Origin: Verrucomicrobia subdivision 6 bacterium BACL9 MAG-120507-bin52
Lineage (GTDB): Bacteria > Verrucomicrobiota > Verrucomicrobiia > Methylacidiphilales > Verrucolacustridaceae
NCBI GenBank assembly: GCA_001438005.1
Contig: LIBO01000080.1
Coordinates: 1 to 5,398, forward strand
Reading direction: 5' to 3'
Length of the DNA: 5,398 nucleotides
Made by a program: the position numbers and the translations under genes
In this document: piece after piece, positions 1 through 5,398 of the stretch
How positions within the stretch are numbered: the first letter of the stretch is position 1
How the letters are laid out: every line of letters begins with the position of its first letter
Notes under the pieces: generated by a model
What the model saw: the letters and a program-made list of their open reading frames with translations, nothing else
Database searches by the model: none
What the model was told of the DNA's origin: nothing

Positions 1-956
1 GTGGCGACGGGGGCGGCGAGTCCGAGGGCGCAGGGGCAGGCGGCGATGAGGACGGCGACCGCGCGGGAGATGGAGTTGGCGGCGGTTTCGCCGGCGAGAA
101 TCCAACCGACGGCGGTGGCGAGGGCGAGAAAAAGGACGAGAGGAGTAAAGATGCCGGCGATTTTGTCGGCGAGGCGTTGGAAGGGCGGGGGATTTGCGCG
201 GGCTTCGTCGACGAGTTGGGCGAGTCGGGCGATGAGAGAGTCGGTGCCGGCTTTTTCGGCGAGGATGAGGAGTCGGCCACCCGAGACGAGAGTTCCGGCG
301 AGGACCGAGTCGCCGACAAATTTTTCGATGGGCAACGGTTCGCCGGTGAGGATGGATTCTTCAACGGAGGCGTGGCCTTCGAGAATTTTTCCGTCCGCCG
401 GGATGGTTTCCCCGGGGAGGACGAGGAGGTGGTGGCCGAGTTGAATTTCGGCGCAGGGGACAATTTTTTCGGAGCCGTGGGAGAGGAGTCGGGCGGTGGG
501 TGGGGTAAGGGTGAGGAGAGCCTGGAGGGCGTTTGAGAGTTTATCCGCGGACCGCTGCTCGATCCATTGACCGGCCAGGACGAGAGTGGTGATGGCGGCG
601 GCGGCATCCAAGTATAGTGCTCCATGTAATTGATGATTAGATATTAATACAAAAAGACTATAAAAGTAAGCGGTGAGGGTGCCTGATCCTAAGAGCGTAA
701 ACATATTAGGGTTAATGGTTTGAATACTTTGAAAAAATGCTTTGACGATTGGAAATCCGACCCAGAAAACGACGATTCCTGATATAAACAATTGTGCATA
801 AGCACTATAGGAAATAGAAAAATGACCTGAGGCGAGCAGGTGGAGGGGGATGGAGAGAAAAAGGGATAAGAGGGCGAGATGGCCGTAGGGGACAGGTTTG
901 GCTGGGATTGAGTGGCAGGAGGAGAGGCCGGATTTTTTTGGGTGGCAGTGATCCAT
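1..956 (-). CDS. copA: Copper-type P1B ATPase, N-terminal 318 residues (C-terminus beyond left edge)
   Basis: Integral membrane heavy-metal pump that exports Cu(I) or a similar soft metal from the cytoplasm using ATP. Reading the - strand from ATG at 956 gives 318 codons with no stop. Six hydrophobic segments lie at about residues 27-43, 55-75, 85-105, 113-131, 267-288 and 297-316, matching MA, MB, M1, M2, M3 and M4. An NMFTLLGSGT stretch (84-93) resembles the NMFTLIALGTG of CopA relatives. The actuator domain has LPGETIPADG and SILTGEP, with TGE at 204-206. CPC, the intramembrane metal site, is at 307-309 in AACPCALGL. The phosphorylation (DKTGT) and ATP-binding domains lie outside the window. 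The roughly 25-residue tail before MA has no CxxC metal-binding domain, only scattered Cys and His (HCH at 3-5, CH at 14-15). No Shine-Dalgarno is seen before 956; an in-frame ATG at 1043 is less likely. Family is sure; the exact metal and start are less so. Confidence 0.93.
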   Translation of the reverse strand, partial: MDHCHPKKSGLSSCHSIPAKPVPYGHLALLSLFLSIPLHLLASGHFSISYSAYAQLFISGIVVFWVGFPIVKAFFQSIQTINPNMFTLLGSGTLTAYFYSLFVLISNHQLHGALYLDAAAAITTLVLAGQWIEQRSADKLSNALQALLTLTPPTARLLSHGSEKIVPCAEIQLGHHLLVLPGETIPADGKILEGHASVEESILTGEPLPIEKFVGDSVLAGTLVSGGRLLILAEKAGTDSLIARLAQLVDEARANPPPFQRLADKIAGIFTPLVLFLALATAVGWILAGETAANSISRAVAVLIAACPCALGLAAPVA

Positions 957-961
957 ATGGG

Positions 962-990
962 AGTATCTGTAGGTTGAAGGGGTTATGCAA
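962..990 (-). promoter_or_regulatory. Weak candidate promoter for the ATPase gene
   Basis: On the - strand TTGCAT (990-985) and GATACT (967-962) are separated by 17 bases. They match sigma-70 consensus at only 3 of 6 and 4 of 6 positions. The expected start of transcription would fall at or next to the ATG at 956, which would make the mRNA leaderless and would fit the missing Shine-Dalgarno. The match is weak; the true promoter may lie further upstream inside the rRNA leader. Confidence 0.2.
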
Positions 991-1006
991 AAAATATATA
1001 AAAAAA
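989..1006 (+). promoter_or_regulatory. UP-element-like A/T tract of the rRNA promoter
   Basis: Eighteen consecutive A/T bases (A6, then TATAT, then A7) end four bases before the -35 hexamer at 1010. If transcription starts near 1044, the tract covers about -55 to -38, the window bound by the alpha-subunit C-terminal domains of RNA polymerase at strong rRNA promoters. Position and composition are seen directly; the function is inferred from known rRNA promoters. Confidence 0.6.
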
Positions 1007-1009
1007 CGG

Positions 1010-1037
1010 TTGACCTATTTTTGCAGGGGCGTATGTT
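1010..1037 (+). promoter_or_regulatory. Main rRNA operon promoter (-35 TTGACC, -10 TATGTT)
   Basis: TTGACC at 1010-1015 matches the sigma-70 -35 box at 5 of 6 positions, and TATGTT at 1032-1037 matches the -10 box at 4 of 6, with a 16-base spacer. An UP-like A/T tract sits directly upstream and a boxA-like site about 50 bases downstream, which is the normal order for an rRNA operon. The predicted start is about 1044, giving a leader of roughly 300 bases before 16S. No second promoter of similar quality is visible in the leader. Confidence 0.68.
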
Positions 1038-1091
1038 TTCCATCCCCTTAATTTCAGTTTCGAATTTTTTTCGGATCTGCGGGGAAAATCA

Positions 1092-1104
1092 GTTCTTTAC
1101 CAAC
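1092..1104 (+). promoter_or_regulatory. boxA-like antitermination site in the leader
   Basis: GTTCTTTACCAAC resembles E. coli rrn boxA (core GCTCTTTAACAA), the RNA site where NusB and NusE (S10) load to form the antitermination complex. It matches the spacer site at 3353-3365 at 11 of 13 positions. Its place about 50 bases after the predicted start is as expected. No convincing boxB hairpin is seen before this copy. Confidence 0.55.
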
Positions 1105-1271
1105 GGGGTGTTCTTTTGTCTGGATACGGACAGAAGGATACAATCGACAGCAGAAGTTCGAAGGAAGATTGAATTGTGCGGGTTACCGTTCTCGATCGGG
1201 TTGACAGCCTGAGGCGAGGATGCCGGTCTGGGTGCAAGCTCAGAGCGGAGGTGGTGACCAAACATTTTGTC

Positions 1272-1290
1272 GGCCAATAATATATTGGCC
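1272..1290 (+). repeat. Perfect palindrome / small hairpin in the leader
   Basis: GGCCAATA and TATTGGCC form an 8-base-pair perfect stem around a three-base ATA centre. It lies about 55 bases before mature 16S. It could fold as an RNA hairpin in the precursor. No T-run follows, so it is not a terminator. Its role is unknown. Confidence 0.5.
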
Positions 1291-1314
1291 AGAATTTAAG
1301 GCTGGTTTCTTTCG

Positions 1315-1339
1315 GGGTAACCTGGAGAGATCGGCTCCT
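1315..1339 (+). other. 5' side of a probable 16S processing stem
   Basis: GGGTAA (1315-1320) and CTCCT (1335-1339) can pair in antiparallel order with TTACCC (2883-2888) and AGGAG (2875-2879) beyond the 16S 3' end. Such long-range pairing of the 16S flanks is the usual substrate for precursor processing. The stem is interrupted (14 unpaired bases on this side, 3 on the other), so confidence is moderate. Confidence 0.4.
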
Positions 1340-1344
1340 ATTCT

Positions 1345-2871
<1,527 letters not shown>

Positions 2872-2874
2872 CTA

Positions 2875-2888
2875 AGGAGTATTTACCC
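2875..2888 (+). other. 3' side of a probable 16S processing stem
   Basis: AGGAG (2875-2879) and TTACCC (2883-2888) are complementary to CTCCT (1335-1339) and GGGTAA (1315-1320) upstream of 16S. The pairing brings the two ends of 16S together, as known for bacterial precursors. The last base overlaps the next hairpin by one. Confidence 0.4.
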
Positions 2889-2937
2889 TCGACTCATTCC
2901 TGTCGGGAGATTCGTCTCCTGACTGGATTGAGTCGAG
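2888..2937 (+). repeat. Long near-perfect hairpin with UUCG loop after 16S
   Basis: Nine perfect pairs (2888-2896 with 2929-2937) are followed by a U-U mismatch, three pairs, a second U-U mismatch and nine more pairs (2902-2910 with 2915-2923, one of them G-U). The stem is closed by the stable tetraloop UUCG at 2911-2914. With about 21 base pairs it is long enough for RNase III, so it may be a local processing site. Pairing is seen; function is inferred. Confidence 0.7.
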
Positions 2938-2940
2938 ATA

Positions 2941-2988
2941 GGTCGACCCCTGACCGTTCGGTCAAACGAACGATGGGGTTTTAAGACC
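2941..2988 (+). repeat. Interrupted spacer hairpin
   Basis: Nested complementary blocks GGTC/GACC (2941-2944 with 2985-2988), CCCC/GGGG (2947-2950 with 2975-2978) and CGTTCG/CGAACG (2955-2960 with 2967-2972) form an interrupted stem. A smaller alternative fold uses TGACC/GGTCA (2951-2955 with 2960-2964). It is probably part of precursor folding. Confidence 0.45.
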
Positions 2989-2989
2989 A

Positions 2990-3007
2990 CGTTGGGGAAA
3001 CCCAATG
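2990..3007 (+). repeat. Spacer hairpin with GAAA tetraloop
   Basis: Seven base pairs (2990-2996 with 3001-3007, one G-U) are closed by the GNRA tetraloop GAAA at 2997-3000. This is a compact, stable RNA stem in the precursor; no specific role is known to me. Confidence 0.55.
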
Positions 3008-3028
3008 CGGCCACGCCTGAGTGGCCCG
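3008..3028 (+). repeat. GC-rich spacer hairpin
   Basis: GGCCAC (3009-3014) pairs with GTGGCC (3021-3026) around a six-base loop. One further C-G pair (3008 with 3028) forms past a bulged C at 3027. It directly follows the GAAA hairpin and could stack on it. Confidence 0.5.
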
Positions 3029-3090
3029 CACAATTCAGTCTTCCGAACAAACTTTTAGCGGCGTCCGATCCTGTAGACCTTTTTTGCTTT

Positions 3091-3163
3091 GGGGGCATAG
3101 CTCAGTTGGTAGAGCGGTAGCTTTGCAAGCTATAGGTCTGGGGTTCGAATCCCCATGCCTCCA
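3091..3163 (+). tRNA. tRNA-Ala (anticodon UGC)
   Basis: Full 73-base cloverleaf. The acceptor stem pairs 3091-3097 with 3156-3162, the D stem is GCTC/GAGC, the anticodon stem pairs 3117-3121 with 3129-3133 around anticodon TGC (3124-3126, tRNA position 34-36), and the T stem is TGGGG/CCCCA around TTCGAAT. The acceptor has the G3-U70 wobble pair (3093 with 3160), the main identity element read by alanyl-tRNA synthetase. The discriminator base is A and CCA is not encoded, so the CCA-adding enzyme must complete it. It decodes GCN alanine codons and sits in the 16S-23S spacer, co-transcribed with the rRNA. Confidence 0.97.
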
Positions 3164-3193
3164 GTGAGGATGGCGGGATGAAACATTTGGCTG

Positions 3194-3267
3194 GGGCCTG
3201 TAGCTCAGTTGGTTAGAGCATGCGCTTGATAAGCGCAGGGTCACTGGTTCGAGCCCAGTCAGGCCCA
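3194..3267 (+). tRNA. tRNA-Ile (anticodon GAU)
   Basis: Full 74-base cloverleaf with a perfect seven-pair acceptor stem (GGGCCTG with CAGGCCC), D stem GCTC/GAGC, anticodon GAT at 3228-3230, and T stem ACTGG/CCAGT around TTCGAGC. The discriminator is A and CCA is not encoded. It reads AUC and AUU. It follows tRNA-Ala after 30 bases, the reverse of the more common Ile-then-Ala order in bacterial rRNA spacers. Confidence 0.97.
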
Positions 3268-3326
3268 CGAGGCGGGCCGGGAATGTGGGATTGCCGCGAG
3301 AAGTGAGTACGGGAAACGAAAACTTT

Positions 3327-3352
3327 CCCTAGTTAGCGCAAGCTGGCTGGGG
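3327..3352 (+). promoter_or_regulatory. boxB-like hairpin with GCAA loop before spacer boxA
   Basis: Eleven pairs (3327-3337 with 3342-3352, including three G-U) are closed by the GNRA tetraloop GCAA at 3338-3341. The stem ends exactly where the boxA-like sequence begins at 3353. In E. coli rrn operons a boxB hairpin precedes boxA, so this is a likely equivalent. Structure is seen; function is inferred. Confidence 0.5.
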
Positions 3353-3365
3353 GTTCTTTGACAAC
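3353..3365 (+). promoter_or_regulatory. boxA antitermination site in the spacer
   Basis: GTTCTTTGACAAC is close to the boxA element known from bacterial 16S-23S spacers, where the Nus factor complex is reloaded before 23S is transcribed. It matches the leader copy at 1092-1104 at 11 of 13 bases and lies about 160 bases before 23S. Confidence 0.68.
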
Positions 3366-3388
3366 TGCGCAGAATAGATAGTTTTTAC

Positions 3389-3406
3389 ACACGAGTCTTT
3401 TCGTGT
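3389..3406 (+). repeat. Short perfect hairpin in the spacer
   Basis: ACACGA (3389-3394) pairs with TCGTGT (3401-3406) around the loop GTCTTT. It is a small stem with no T-run after it, so it is not a terminator. It may help fold the precursor between boxA and 23S. Confidence 0.4.
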
Positions 3407-3524
3407 CCCGGGCGGGGAACCGTGCGGGATTACGAGATTTAACTCGGGTAAAACAACTTCAAGTCGAGGCGAGATTCTATTGAAGAATTGGAAATGAATT
3501 GTAAGCGACCTTAACGGATTGCGA

Positions 3525-5398
<1,874 letters not shown>

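Larger units (their letters stand above)
1044..1344 (+). other. rRNA operon leader (transcribed, non-coding)
   Basis: This is the 300-base stretch between the predicted transcription start and mature 16S. It holds a boxA-like site, a short perfect palindrome and the 5' half of a probable 16S processing stem, each listed separately. A 75-codon open frame runs through 985-1212, but it starts inside the UP tract and spans the promoter, so I do not take it as a gene. The rest (about 1105-1270) shows only weak local pairing and no recognisable element. Confidence 0.65.
2872..3090 (+). other. 16S to tRNA-Ala spacer
   Basis: Precursor spacer between mature 16S and tRNA-Ala. It contains the 3' side of the 16S processing stem and four hairpins listed separately. 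The last 60 bases (about 3031-3090) show no clear element; a six-T run at 3080-3085 has no stem directly before it and is not a terminator. Open frames reading antisense across it are shadows. Confidence 0.75.
3268..3524 (+). other. tRNA-Ile to 23S spacer
   Basis: Precursor spacer that holds a hairpin plus boxA pair and a second short hairpin, listed separately. The stretch just before 23S (about 3407-3524) should contain the 5' half of the 23S processing stem; its partner lies beyond the window, so it cannot be drawn. No open frame here looks like a gene. Confidence 0.7.

Noticed and set aside
1..536. Two + strand frames of 119 and 147 residues
   Set aside because: They are opposite-strand shadows of the GC-rich ATPase coding region, rich in Gly, Glu, Arg and Ala as expected from antisense of CTC/GCC codons.
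805..990. 61-residue - strand frame
   Set aside because: It is out of frame with the ATPase, whose frame shows clear family motifs over the same DNA.
957..1043. Upstream in-frame ATG at 1043 for the ATPase
   Set aside because: It would add 29 residues without family likeness and would put the rRNA promoter inside the coding region; AAGGGG lies too close to that ATG to be a good ribosome-binding site.
985..1212. 75-codon + strand frame
   Set aside because: It begins in the UP-like tract and crosses the rRNA promoter and boxA site; no ribosome-binding site or recognisable domain.
1201..1229. Perfect TTGACA at 1201-1206 as a second rRNA promoter
   Set aside because: No -10-like hexamer occurs 16-19 bases downstream; the DNA there is GC-rich.
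3080..3085. T-run before tRNA-Ala as a terminator
   Set aside because: No stable stem directly precedes it, and it lies within an rRNA operon where termination is not expected.
3035..3268. 77-residue - strand frame with GLEPVTLRLSS and HGDSNPRP motifs
   Set aside because: It is the antisense reading of tRNA-Ile and tRNA-Ala. Such frames are a known annotation artefact wherever these tRNAs occur.

Overview
The window holds the start of a ribosomal RNA operon on the + strand and, divergently transcribed on the - strand, the 5' part of a heavy-metal (copper-type) P1B ATPase gene. The 16S rRNA points to Verrucomicrobiota. It carries an exact 18-base match to the target of probe EUB338-III (1684-1701), the probe designed for this phylum, and has the A-for-G change at E. 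coli position 917 that I associate with the PVC group. Class is less certain; the general look of the 16S recalls Opitutae, but I could not align it.

Layout. 1-956 (-): N-terminal 318 residues of a CopA-like ATPase, running off the left edge just after its CPC copper-site motif. 957-1344: divergent control region and rRNA leader, with an A/T-only UP-like tract, a strong -35/-10 pair, a boxA-like antitermination site, a small palindrome and the 5' side of a probable 16S processing stem. 1345-2871: full 16S rRNA. 2872-3524: internal spacer with several strong hairpins, tRNA-Ala(UGC), tRNA-Ile(GAU) and a hairpin directly followed by a second boxA. 3525-5398: 23S rRNA, cut by the right edge at about E. 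coli position 1898, so roughly the first two thirds are present.

How it works together: one promoter near 1010-1037 probably drives 16S, tRNA-Ala, tRNA-Ile and 23S as a single precursor (a 5S gene would lie outside). The boxA sites would keep polymerase antiterminated, and the hairpins flanking 16S are candidates for RNase III or other processing. The ATPase is a separate unit; it shares only a short upstream region with the operon.

I see no new biological system here. The core is a conserved rRNA operon. The parts worth a second look are the tRNA order (Ala before Ile), the compact divergent promoter region, the change in base composition inside the ATPase gene, the spacer hairpins, and a few rRNA positions that differ from the usual bacterial sequence. 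Most open reading frames over 2221-5004 are shadows of rRNA and tRNA.
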